A program made the translations under genes and the position numbers. Below the pieces are notes generated by a model that worked only from the letters and a program-made list of their open reading frames with translations, was not told the DNA's origin and searched no databases. DNA of 64,000 nucleotides, taken from positions 2,034,348 through 2,098,347 of the forward strand of contig JAKTNV010000023.1 in the NCBI GenBank assembly GCA_022747635.1, in the 5' to 3' direction. This DNA comes from Hetaerina americana. Its lineage: Eukaryota; Arthropoda; Insecta; Odonata; Calopterygidae. Of this stretch, positions 20,551-31,590 are shown one piece after another. How positions within the stretch are numbered: the stretch's first letter is position 1; every line of letters starts with the position of its first letter.

Positions 20551-23019
20551 AACCTCTCTAACCATTCTCATATTGATATAGTAAAGAAAAATACTTTGGC
20601 TTTATTACAGATTATAATCCAATAATTAAGTTCATTAAACCAGGATGCTTGTGAAAAATGGAAATGCAATGCTGTAAAGTTGATTTCTTTACATTTTATT
20701 TGTATCATATTTCATCTATGATTCAGTTCTGTTATTATAGTTCAGAATTTATAAAGAGGTAATCCATTGGGTTGAAAAAAGATTTGTATTTCATTTATTT
20801 CATAAAGCCTGCTATGCACAATATTTTTTGGTATTTGTTTTAATTATACTATTGTTATTATGGCCCTGTATAAGGGGACATATAATATGCTGAGATATTT
20901 TGGCATTTTTTCAAGTTTAAAAATTCCTCCATGGATGAAATTTTTCTGTAGATTAACGTTTCATTGAAGGAAAAATTAATTAATAAATTGTGCATATCAT
21001 TAAGAAATATATCCTCTAATTGTGTTGATTAATGGAAGGTGTGACTTTTTTTTAAATTCTAATCGTTAAAGGGCTCAGCAAACACCCCAAGATTGCCATG
21101 TGCAATTTGGTCATTTCCGGACCCGAACACGGTCAATGCTTGAGTGAGTCAGTGGTGATGAAATGTTAGGGTGGCAGATCATATACCTGTGTGCCTTGCC
21201 CGGTCAAGAGTAATTGAAATCTGTCACAACTTTTGCAAATTATTCACCATAATTATGAATGATTTCCCCTTAAATGGGGGTAGCATCTCATGATTGTAGT
21301 AGAAGTTTGAGAGCTGCCAAGTGATTGATTTCACTGATTTCGGTCGCAAAATTTCCAACCAGTTTGTGATGTGCAAATAGTTTTGTTATTCATTAAAGGT
21401 TGAACGACCATGTTCAAAAGCCTCATTAATTTGTGAGCAAGGGTTAAAAATTATTACGCATAATCATTTCGGGATGCAGCACGGGATGTTGACCTGACTT
21501 GCTCTCCTCATAATTTATCAACTCAGAATTATTAAACTCTTTGCCTTCAATGCAGAATCATTACTTCTAATCCCAACCTCTTGCAGTAAATTATCAAATG
21601 CTGGTTAATGGAGTTTTGTGTTTTCTTGTTGCGTCTTTTATGTGAAATCCTGATTTAATTATCAAAATATTGAACAATTGCATTAGGAATGCTGTATAAG
21701 ATGTTGACAAAAAGATGGTTGATGATGAACTCATGAAACATAAGTAGTTTACGGCAATATGTACCTACAAAATTAGCATGTAATAGAATATCTATGACAT
21801 TATATTTAAAAATGAATTCTATGGACATCCATAAATTGGTCTTAACATGCAAGGGAAATGTTAATTTTCATACAATCCTTGGAAAGCATATTTTCCTATG
21901 AATAAGAGATTGAACTTATTTTTCCTCAAGAAACCTTTATTGCTACCATGTTTCATAAGAATTCACCCTGAATTGCTGTAGTTGATATGATTCATTAGTA
22001 GTACCCTAAATATTCCTTAAATATTTGTCAATGACCCAGCTGGACCATGGTGAAACTAAAGTGTGCAAAATGGTGTGCCAGAGATGTGCAGACAATGTGT
22101 GCCCACTGTACGTACATCCGTTCTGCACTTCGAGCACAGTTTATGCCCATTTGTTCAGTGAAATCATATGTACACCTTATTGCATTCTTGTCATTCACCC
22201 TTCTTGCATAGTTCTCTGGCCCATTTTGCACATTATTCACACACTTTTACTCTGCAAACCTTGTTGACCCATGTTTCCCTCCATTCAAATGATTTTTTTT
22301 CAAAAAAATAGTCTGCATATATGCACTCTGCACTTGGATCATCCACCATGTGCACTTCACTCTCTAGCATTATAAATTGATCACACTTATCGTTCACTGT
22401 AATTAATTATCTAATTTCTATTTTGTGTTCACAAATTTGAATAAAGAAAACTAAGTTATCATTAAATTAATATTTTAAATTATTTGGGATATTTAAATGA
22501 AAATGAGAAATAAAATCAGATGGAATATCCCATAAGAACCTCTTAAGAATAATCACACGCTTTCAATCGAGCAATCAGACTAAAATTGACAAAATCTGCT
22601 GGATCAAAAGTTATTGCTGATCACCAAAACAGGCATATGAAACAGCACAAAAAAATTTGCTTTGTCGAGGTTTGTTATTTTACATTGCCTCACAATGGAT
22701 ATGATTAGGGCAGAAAGCTCTGTTCTAAATTATTTCACACATGTCAACTTCGCATTACTGCTTTCAGCGGCAAGTTCTACCCCCAATAAAAAATCTCTAA
22801 CATAAAGTCTCATTTCTTTGCACCACACTGCAAATATTTTGAATCCATCCAATGACTCCCCCACAAAGCCTTACAATGGAACCTACTGACTTACATGAAT
22901 GCATGTAATTGCAGCTTGTATAGCAAATAATTAGTTTTAGATGGGAAGTTACTTCCTCAAAGGAGGTTTCAATTTCTTGCGAATTATATCCTTTAAGTAT
23001 TCCAGGATTCAGTTAGATA
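20551..23019. other. no gene or repeat recognised
   Basis: AT-rich, CpG-poor. The overlapping frames at 22025-22267 arise from locally self-similar tgtgc-rich sequence and have no domain. Confidence 0.35.
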
Positions 23020-23772
23020 CGAGGGTCATCCGGAAAGTAGTACCCGTTCGTGCCGCATGAAGTGCTGACGACGCGAGTAGCCGCTGGACGAGGTCAGATA
23101 GCTTCAGTGGCTTGTCTGCCTTCTCTGAGCCAAGTTGCGTGACGCTAGCATTGCCTGTGTTGTTTCTGTGATTGTTTACAATGTTTAAAAAAATTGAGAA
23201 CGCCGCCAGTTGTGAAGTGAGGGCAGTGATTAAATTCCTCAATGCAAGAAACGTTCGCCCATGTGATATTCATCGCCAATTAAAGGAGGTGTATGGAGAC
23301 AATGTAATGGACGAGTCGTCTGTTCGGCGGTGGTGTCGCAACTTCAACATGGGGAGGGGGAACACACACGACGATGAGCGTTCGGAGAGACCGTCTGTCA
23401 TTACAGACCAACTGGTGAGCTCAGTTGACGAATTCGTGAGGAACGATCGGCGCGTCACAATTGATGACATCTGTGAGCATTTTCCCAATGTTTCTCGAAC
23501 AATTGTTCATGAAATTGTTAAACACCATCTGCATTATGCAAACATTTGTGCAAGATGGGTCCCTCGCGTATCTCAATGAGCTGGCGGCGAAGGACTATGC
23601 AGCAGGAATACAGAAACTTGTCACACGTTATGACAAATGCCTTAATTTGCTTGGAGATTATGTTGAGAAGTAGTTTAAAGTATCCTCTTTCAAATAAAAT
23701 TTTTTATGTTTGTTAATATTTACTTTTGTGTCTTTATTTCACGAACGGGTACTACTTTCCGGATGACCCTCG
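23020..23772 (+). mobile_element. 753-bp internally deleted mariner, copy 1
   Basis: Flanked by TA (23018-23019 and 23773-23774). Terminal inverted repeats read cgagggtcatccggaaagta followed by gtacccgttcgtg. The frame 23172-23579 codes the N-terminal half of a mariner transposase: helix-turn-helix segments (AVIKFLNARNVRPCDIHRQL; ESSVRRWCRNF; DDERSERPSV; VTIDDICEHF.NVSRTIVHEI) up to ARWVPR. Sequence then jumps, in another frame, to the C-terminus (AAGIQKLVTRYDKCLNLLGD, then YVEK, ending 23673). The catalytic DD34D core is absent, so this copy cannot move itself. Practically identical to the copies at 37180 and 42752. Confidence 0.95.
23172..23579 (+). CDS. truncated mariner transposase, DNA-binding half only
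   Basis: 135 codons, intact. Homologous to the HTH_48-type N-terminal domain of mariner transposases, which binds the terminal repeats. It ends with VSQ after the deletion junction near 23555. Such a product could in principle bind the element ends without cutting them; expression is not shown. Confidence 0.75.
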   Translation: MFTMFKKIENAASCEVRAVIKFLNARNVRPCDIHRQLKEVYGDNVMDESSVRRWCRNFNMGRGNTHDDERSERPSVITDQLVSSVDEFVRNDRRVTIDDICEHFPNVSRTIVHEIVKHHLHYANICARWVPRVSQ

Positions 23773-23887
23773 TATATTGTATTTTTTACACGAAGATGGT
23801 AAAGTGCATCAACTACCCAAGCCTCTTGAGAATCACATGCTGGACTATTTTAGCAGTGCAATAATGCATGATTCTGACCTTCAAGAA

Positions 23888-24250
23888 GAAGCTATTGTGT
23901 CCATAATGACCCAATATTCGCTATCCCATTGCAAATGTGGGTCAACAGATGAACATATAGCACCATTTTTGTCCTTTCAAAGTACTTATGGTATAGAAAG
24001 ACATTTCTGAGTAGCAACTTATGAAGCTTGAAGAGCAGTATTATGGACATTGAAAGCACACACAAATGAACTTTGTACTTTTTAGGAACCATTCTCTCTA
24101 AATATATTATGCCGTGAAAAAATTGCCAAGACCTCCACTCAGATGCTTTGAATGGACTCCTTTCTTCAACACCTTGTGATGTCCATATGATTGTGAATTC
24201 ATAAGTTTTCACAGAGCATGTATTACAGATATTTTTTCCTTTGTGCCAGA
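23888..24250 (-). pseudogene. degraded transposase-domain protein fragment
   Basis: Minus-strand frame at 24212-23892 contains FKASEWRSWQFF, ERMVPKKYKVHLCVLSMSI, and HLLTHICNGIANIGSL. This pattern (SEWR.FLLY, LP..YY.HFL.LHVAI, N.HSL.HL..DV..FG.L) is that of a transposase-domain protein common in insects and cnidarians and usually linked to CACTA-like DNA transposons. No FPFEN block survives and no ends were found. Family assignment rests on recall of the pattern only. Confidence 0.45.
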
Positions 24251-25689
24251 GGAATAATCTTTGCCATACGGATTAAGAAACAATCCATTCTGGTGCTGAA
24301 TGTAACCAAACAAAACAAAATGCATAGGATTGGACCGTACATGTGGAAAGGTCAAAATATATGAGAACATCTTTTTACACATTTAATGGAGAGGGTCTCT
24401 TTACACATCTTTCCACTTTTTTCTTTTTATCAGGGTTACCTGGATTTTTAAATGCCTTGGCTACACCCTACAGAATGCATTCATAAGTGATCTCTTCCAT
24501 GCAATTGGAGGTGTTTTTATACCTCCTATCTCTTTCCCTGGGTGTCCACCTCTATGATAGCTCAATTTGTAGCCATGAAGCAATTAAATTGACTCATATT
24601 TAGGATTTCAAATCTTGCTACCAAGCCAACCCAGGTATTAAGGCACAATGGAAATGCTTTACTATTTATGGACTTTCCATATTGATTCAAAGGTATGCCA
24701 TCAGTGGACATTCTGTTTGCTTCTTTGGCAGGGGGATAGAAGGAAAGTATTACATTTGAATCCTTTGAGCCTACAAATTCCTACCAGGATCATGAGCATA
24801 ATTGAAAATTTGGTGGTAGTTCATTGAACGTGAAGTCAATAGGCCACATAGTTTTATTGGATGATTAGCTGAAAGTCATGCCAACTTTGTTAAGAGTTAA
24901 GGAACAGTTACTCCTTTCAAATGGAAACTCAACTGGTCTAAAATTTTTTAATGATATCTGTTATATCTATCTTTCAGAGCGATTCAATTTCTGTTTCTTC
25001 TCTTATATCTCCAATTTAAAGTTGCTACTAAATCATTATCTTTGAGGAAGTGCATTATTTGCTTCACTCACTCAAAAGAATGGAAATTTCATATATTATT
25101 ACTCCACCCTAGTTCTTGCTCACATACACATTACAACAAGTGATTGCTCTCTCTCTCCCCATATATCTTTCATAGGTGTGGCAGTGCACAAGGTATGTGA
25201 TATTAGCTTTCTATTTCTCCGGATATTTAAAGAGAAAGGACTTTGCAGAATGTAAAACTATTATACCGAAAAGCAAGATTACCATCTTCAGTGCATTAAC
25301 ATGTCTGCCAAACCTAATATATGCCAAAATCATAATTCTGAGCCCATAATTTCTTCTCCCTTCATGGTTGGTGCGTGTATGCAAAGAGTATCCTTGAGTA
25401 GTGGCCTCTACACTACACTGTGCCCTTGATCCTCATATATATGCACTATTCCTCCTGGAGGTAGAATATTCTGATCTTCATGAATTCAAAGTTTTGTTCA
25501 TTATGTGGAGGTGAGCAAAAAGATAATATGAGAAATTATGCGACTCTTTCAGGCACCATAACTTTAGTTTGAATGAGTTAGTAGTACTGGTATATAGGTT
25601 TTTGTATAAACCAGCACCAATTGCAACACATTCTACGAAATTTCTCACATTTTTAGTGTTCATATTTACATTTCCTTAACTCTCCTTTC
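24251..25689. other. no feature recognised
   Basis: AT-rich, CpG-poor. The first few hundred bases may be more of the decayed transposase gene, read on the minus strand. Confidence 0.3.
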
Positions 25690-26600
25690 ATATTCCTGCA
25701 TATTTCTGATTCCTGTATATGCTGATGATACTAACATATTAGTATCTGCAACCTCCATAAATGAATTAACTTCAAAGAGTACCCAAGGATTGCAACTGGC
25801 AATACATTGGTACAAAGAAAATCGTCTGAAACTGAACAATGAAAAATCCCAGGCCATATATTTCTCTCTAAACTCATCCAAACCCAGTCTTCCGACAATA
25901 GGGAATAGCCAAAACATAGAATTTATCATCTCGACGAAATTTCATGGCATCCATTTGGACTCAAACTTGATATGTGAAACCAATATAAAACTGCCTTTCA
26001 GGAAAATTAAGTTCAGCATGTTTCCTCCTAATAACTTCGAAGAAAACAGTGAGCAAAGATGTGCTACTAATGCTTAAATATGGTCTTATCTACTCTAATA
26101 TTACATATACTATCATTCTTTAGGTCTCATCTCTTTCTCCCCAGTCATTTTTAAACTGCAAAAGAAGGCCATTCGCATCATTGCACCTTAACCTCCAACT
26201 TTATCTGCCCATCCCATCTTTCAAGATCCTGGGTTTCTACCTATCCCATCCATATTCATCCTATTTGCAGTAACATACACGAGACAAAATAGGTCAGATT
26301 TCCATGCAAATTCTTGCTACCGTAGTCACCCTACCAGAACCCAATCTAACCTGCATATAAAATATAATCGAACCAAGGCTGCAAGCCTAGAACCAAAGTC
26401 AATGGGACTGAACCCATACAATATATTACCATAGAAATACGAAGACATATGAGACATAACACAATTTCAAAGACAAAAAATATGTCTAATTGAAAAAATT
26501 TACAACAGTGTGTGTGTGATTTTGTAAACGAAAAAAAGATGTCTTTATGAAATAAAACATATGAAAAATGTTCATATAACCGGATATGATAAAAATGCAT
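25690..26600 (+). mobile_element. Jockey/CR1-type LINE, 3' half
   Basis: Plus strand: catalytic YADDTNILVSATS with YADD at 25718-25729, then LQLAIHWYKENRLKLNNEKS, FHGIHLDSNL (the LG(V/I).LDS block), a frameshifted middle, and the typical C-terminus TRQNRSDFHANSCYRSH, LHIKYNRTKAA and MGLNPYNILP (about 26280-26430) followed by a LKKF tail segment near 26490. Several frameshifts and stops; no longer mobile. Confidence 0.8.
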
Positions 26601-26629
26601 GCGTGTGAATGTATTTACATGTGTGTATG

Positions 26630-26870
26630 TATATATATAAACACATTAATCAACCCAGGTGATGGCAGGGTTCACCCAGTACTAAGCCCGACGGCATGTG
26701 AAATTCTCACATCAGGATAGGGGGGCCAGTTCCTTTTCCTGTGCTGGTTATGATTACCCGGGAAGATTCGGTACCCGAAAAATTTCTTCACCCAAGAGGG
26801 TTGCCCGGGATTCGAACCCGAGCCGTCCGGCCAGTGGGCTTACGCTCTACCCCCTGGACTTCCGCAAACC
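26630..26870 (-). repeat. SINE family A copy, well preserved
   Basis: Minus-strand head has an A-box region complementary to gcttacgctctaccccctgg and a B box complementary to gggattcgaacccgag (about 26807-26822). Body blocks gatggcagggttcacccag, taagcccgacggcatgtg and ggggggccagttcctttt match the copies near 62.5 and 63.0 kb. The left (3') end carries a tgtatgtatatatataaaca microsatellite tail, as in those copies. CpGs are kept. Confidence 0.85.
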
Positions 26871-26875
26871 ATATT

Positions 26876-27667
26876 AAGAAAAATACATATAAACATCCAC
26901 ATATATATTTGTGTATACTGACACTAATTTGTTTTACGCTCTGATAATCTTTTTATTACGTCCTATATTGTTATAAAATTCAATGTCTTGGATCAGGGGA
27001 TAGTGAAACCCGAACGAAATGTTCCCTTGTAAGCCATGCATCCGGGTTATCTAATTTGTTAAGGGTTATGTCTTATATGAAATAATCCAATATGTCTATT
27101 CCACCTAAGAAAATTCGTCCAGGGATGGCATTAATTTTCTTAATAGAAATTATTATCCAAGATGATCCATGAGACATCACATATCTCCTTGCCGGTTATT
27201 ACTAAAGGAGCACATCCTTCACCGGCTATATATTAATTAATGATTGCATGTATTCATATCAATTGCTGTTGATGTCTCATTCACATAATTCATTCACAAT
27301 TGTTCACAGGCGAGCTGATAATAATTTCAATTTTCAATCACAAATACACAGAGAGAGTCGTGATTGATCTAATTATTGCTTCACCAATGCCTCAAAGGAT
27401 TTTCTCAAAGCGCACAGGATTAACCTGTAATTTAATATCGAATTGCTTAAGATGATCTGTTCGTTCATTTGTGTGACTCGATTGATCCATATCTCTGAGG
27501 ACCCGAATTTTTTGATTCGGTCATTGTCGATCGATCCATCGCCATGTTGAAATCGAAATGGTCGAGACTTTCGATCTCGCTTACACTTGTTGAACGTGCT
27601 GATTGTTGGAAAGTTGTTGTGGTCGAGGTAGGTTCGTAGTGGAGCGCTGACGCACTTACGTTGGAAA
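26876..27667 (+). promoter_or_regulatory. upstream region and 5' leader of the PDZ gene
   Basis: CpG density rises from about 27.3 kb. In the coding frame of the downstream exon, a TAG lies near 27632, so ATG 27668 is the first available start. The transcription start is not defined; no TATA box is assigned. Confidence 0.4.
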
Positions 27668-28123
27668 ATGTCAACCAAATCTCCAACAAATGGGAAACCA
27701 GCTGCCAGGTTGTGTCATATAATGAAGTGGGATCATTTTGATGGATATGGGTTCAATTTGCACGCCGAGAAAGGAGTGCCTGGTCAATATATTGGGAAGG
27801 TTGATCCTGGATCCCCCGCTGAAGCTACAGGGTTGAAACAAGGTGATAGAATTGTTGAAGTAAATGGTGTGAATATAACTACGGAAACCCACAAAGCAGT
27901 TGTTCAGAGGATAAAGGCAGTACCAAACGAAACTAAACTCTTAGTGGTGGATTCCGAGGCTGACAAATACTACAAAGAAAACAGCATTGTCATAAAAGGA
28001 ATTTTGCCTGATATCTTGCATTTGAAAACACCAGATCCATTTGGACAGGACAACGGCAAGGAAGACGTTTCTGATAATCGTTCCCAGGTATCAGAAAGTA
28101 GTGCCGCCACAGGTGATATTGAG
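27668..28123 (+). CDS. NHERF/Sip1-like PDZ scaffold protein, first coding exon
   Basis: Codes 152 residues up to a probable donor gag/gtagga (28123/28124), after which the frame loses conservation. Residues about 13-100 form a PDZ domain: [20 protein letters not shown] with the carboxylate-binding loop at 26-31 (GYGFNL), [32 protein letters not shown], and [20 protein letters not shown]. This closely follows PDZ1 of NHERF1/2 and insect Sip1, adaptors that bind the C-termini of membrane transporters and link them to ezrin-type proteins under the plasma membrane. A Ser/Asp-rich linker (residues 123-152) follows. Alternative donors cag/gtatca (28087) and cag/gtgata (28113) are possible. The ezrin-binding C-terminus is not in the window as far as I can see. 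Confidence 0.88.
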
Positions 28124-31100
28124 GTAGGAAAACATTATTTTTTTTGGGCTAGAATGGTTTTGAGTGGCGCTACGTTTTTCGTTCCACCCGCGTTGTTTTC
28201 TTGGTACCCGTCGTCTGGATTGTGCGGAGGTAATTTTTGAATCAAGTTTGACGGGTATTTAATAATTTGATATTCATGATTTCACCTAATCCATAGGGTT
28301 TGACTGAGTATATGTTTATTTCCTAATGTAATCCACGCTAGGATTTGTGGCTAGTTCCCTTCGTTGTTCATTAATTTGTTTTATAAATAATTAGCAAATG
28401 GGTGATTATCTATACTTTAATGTATGTAATATTATCGCGTATACATTTTAGTATTCAACTTCAATAGAAGCTGCGTCAGGAAGGGCGCTTAATGGATGAG
28501 ACAAATTAAATCGAAAGTTCATTTTTCCGTGTTCACAATCGTCGACTCTGATGGTGCCAGTGCTAGTTCAAGGTGATATCAGTTTTCTTCAAACGTTGGA
28601 TAACTTTTCAGAATTCCTTCTACCTGGACGGTTACCGATTTGGGTCCTAATCGCCTTGCGTGCAAAAAATATTATACGATAATAGGAAATAATTCTAGGT
28701 GTGTTTAGTAATGGATTTTCTTTTTTGCTTTCAAAATCGGGGATATCATTGGGGAAAGGTTTGTCATTTTTCGGTCTCTGTCAACCAGTGGTCCCATGCG
28801 CGGGTGGGCGATTTGCTCACCCGGCATTTGCGGAGCCCGGCAAGCGCGCTACTTCTCGAGTTGATAATGCCGATCTGAGAGAGGACTGTTCCTGACGGGA
28901 ACCCTTTTTTATTCTCATCCGCCATTGGTTTTTTTTGTTATAACTGTACCCTTGTCTATCATTTTTATTGTTAGCAAACCTTCAATTCGGAGGGGCTTAC
29001 GTTCATTTTCGCATGCCAGTTTAGGGGCTCTGCCTGGAATAAAAAGAATTTGGTCATTTTGAATTTTCTTTTTCATAGTTTTTGGGGAAACTTTTTTTTA
29101 CGATTCTTACAAAATTTCACTGATGGAAAATGGGTAGGGAATTAATTTTTCAGTAATGCGCAATTTTTCGCAGTAGGTCAGTCCTTGGTTAATAGCACTT
29201 CAAATTCGTTGATAGGGTATTTTGCAGAAATATTGCTGCTTTACCTCTTCTGTGAGTCTTTTTCGTGAAAGTAGTAAATTGATTAGACCTAAAAGCGGGA
29301 AATTGTTTATTACTAAGATTGAAAGGACAGCATTCTTGAGTTATGTATTTACTTCGTTTGTGCTTCATTGTTGCGATTTTATCCGTTCACACTCTTCCAT
29401 TCAGCTTTGTAGAAACTATCAAGTGCTTCTATGGTGTTTCATTAAACCAGCATATTATAATGTATCACATATAAGAGCATATTATAGCATGCTACTTATT
29501 AGGAGAGGTATAATTACAAGTTCATGTAGGTACGACGAGATTGGGCGGCACGGTTCGGGAGTAAATTGATTAAACGGCCTCGAATTGTGCGACGCTCAAA
29601 GGAATTATAATGCGCAGGGAACTATGAATTATTAGCTTTAACAAATGACGTGCAAATCAATGGCAAACATAATTTAAAATTTTTGGTGAATAATTGGTTT
29701 TGCGTCCCAGCGAGTGCATATGCGGTTGCGGAGAAGTTCTAGCTATCGCATCACCTTCAGATCTCCTTTTCCTATGCGTGTCTTATATTTTTCAGGATTT
29801 TGTTCCAGCACGCAATACCTGTGTTCATGGAATGATGCGATGCGATATTATTAGTGTTTTCGCAATGACTGTTTTATTAAGGTTTATCATGGTATTCATT
29901 TAGTGCCGATTGAGCACTACGAAAAATGTAACCTCGTATTCACGCCTCATTCTCCACTTCGTCCGCAAAAATCGCATTATTCAATGTCTTCGATAACTCA
30001 CGAAAGAATCGGGGATAGGGTCTAACAACTGAAAGAACTTATGAAATGCGATTCGGGAACTAACAATGAAATGGATGTTTTTTTAGCATTGACGGACATT
30101 CGAGCCTACATATAGTTTTGGCAATCGCGCGTGTAACGGCGATGGAGGGAAAGCTATTCTTCGCTGTAAGGCGCGGAGGTGTTGGACAGTAGTTTCGTGT
30201 GACTTTTTTGGTGCCTCGGTTAACGGGAGCCTTTTGATTAAATTATATTATAGCAGGCTTTTTTATGCACTGTATAAAAGTTTTCATTTAAGAACTTTGG
30301 AGGTTAGGATGTTGGTACATAGATTAATGGCAAAGGTAGAGGCATAGAAGGAAAATGGGGAAAGCGATTGTATTTTCTTCACGGGATAATGTGTAGATGT
30401 CTCGAAAAAATAGTGCCCACCCGGATTCTCAGTGTGAGTTTCGATGTTCATCTCCGTTCACTTAGCACTCATGCCACCACCGGATTGTGACAGGGGTTGT
30501 TTTTCTTAAATTTACGATCTAATCATGAATCATCGGAGACAACTTGTATTAATTTATTTAGTGTGGTTGAACCGTTATGCCAGATGCTTTTTGTGCTATA
30601 CTTGCTTCGCAGCATTTGAATTATATACAGTTATTTACGAAAGTGTGTAGCCAATCACAATGGTTGGCATTAATTGGCTCGCAGGCGCCGAGGCCTCTCG
30701 GTGTGACGTACAAATATCGCGGCTCATGTGCCAGACATCCAATGAAGTGGAAGGCAGGCACCGTTAGAATTCTAATTTGTTATGTCTATAATATTTTGTT
30801 TGTTGATATAACTTGAATAGCTCAAAAGTAGGATACTAAGCGTAAGTGTGCTTAATTTCGATGAAGCATTCAAAAAGCATAGGGATGGTCATGAATTATA
30901 TTTTAGAAAAGTCTAAGACGAGTTCGGTACAACCGCCGGTATTTTTCATTGATTAGTTTCATCTTTATTGATTCCCATTTATGTACAGGGTGCATACATC
31001 GGCTGTGTTGTTGCAATTGTCTTGAATCGGTCGGAAAGTATGAACATTACTTTTTACCTCAGTTCTTTAAATCTACCTCATTATCGTATTTCCTTGCATG

Positions 31101-31498
31101 CAAAAAGTGAAAGAAGAAAATTTTAAACTAAATTCTATTTTTCCAAACAAAATAACTGGAACATTTATATCTTGCTCCGTTATGTAAGCAATTATGTGTA
31201 ATTCATTCAGGAGAAATAATTGTAAATTCGTAAATACTATATCATCCCAAAAGCGCTTCAAGTGAGCTCACTAATTTCCGAATCCACAATTCAGACAAAC
31301 ATCGGTGTTGGGGTACTCATTCAAGAAAGTGTCTTCTGTGAATTAATATATATAGAAGTATATTATATATAAAGACGTCACCAGACAACCAACGAATCAG
31401 AAGGCCTTTCGAATTCAGTTAAGATCATTGGAATTTTATTTGTTTTATTTGTTCATTGAGTTGCTAATATGTACATGTCGTTATAGGCTATATATATG
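28124..31498. other. probable intron of the PDZ gene, no other feature recognised
   Basis: CpG-rich (about 45 per kb around 29-30 kb by rough count), with scattered short frames lacking domains. No transposon recognised, which contrasts with the rest of the window. Confidence 0.35.

Positions 31499-31586
<88 letters not shown>
31499..31586. repeat. (TA)n microsatellite
   Basis: About 75 bases of uninterrupted TA flanked by tgtgta and acacaca. Open frames on both strands here are artefacts of the repeat. Confidence 0.98.

Positions 31587-31590
<4 letters not shown>

Noticed and set aside
23009..23242. Antisense frames over the 753-bp mariners (also at 37710-37946, 42621-42974 and 43002-43220)
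   Set aside because: Shadows of the transposase frame and leader; identical because the elements are identical.
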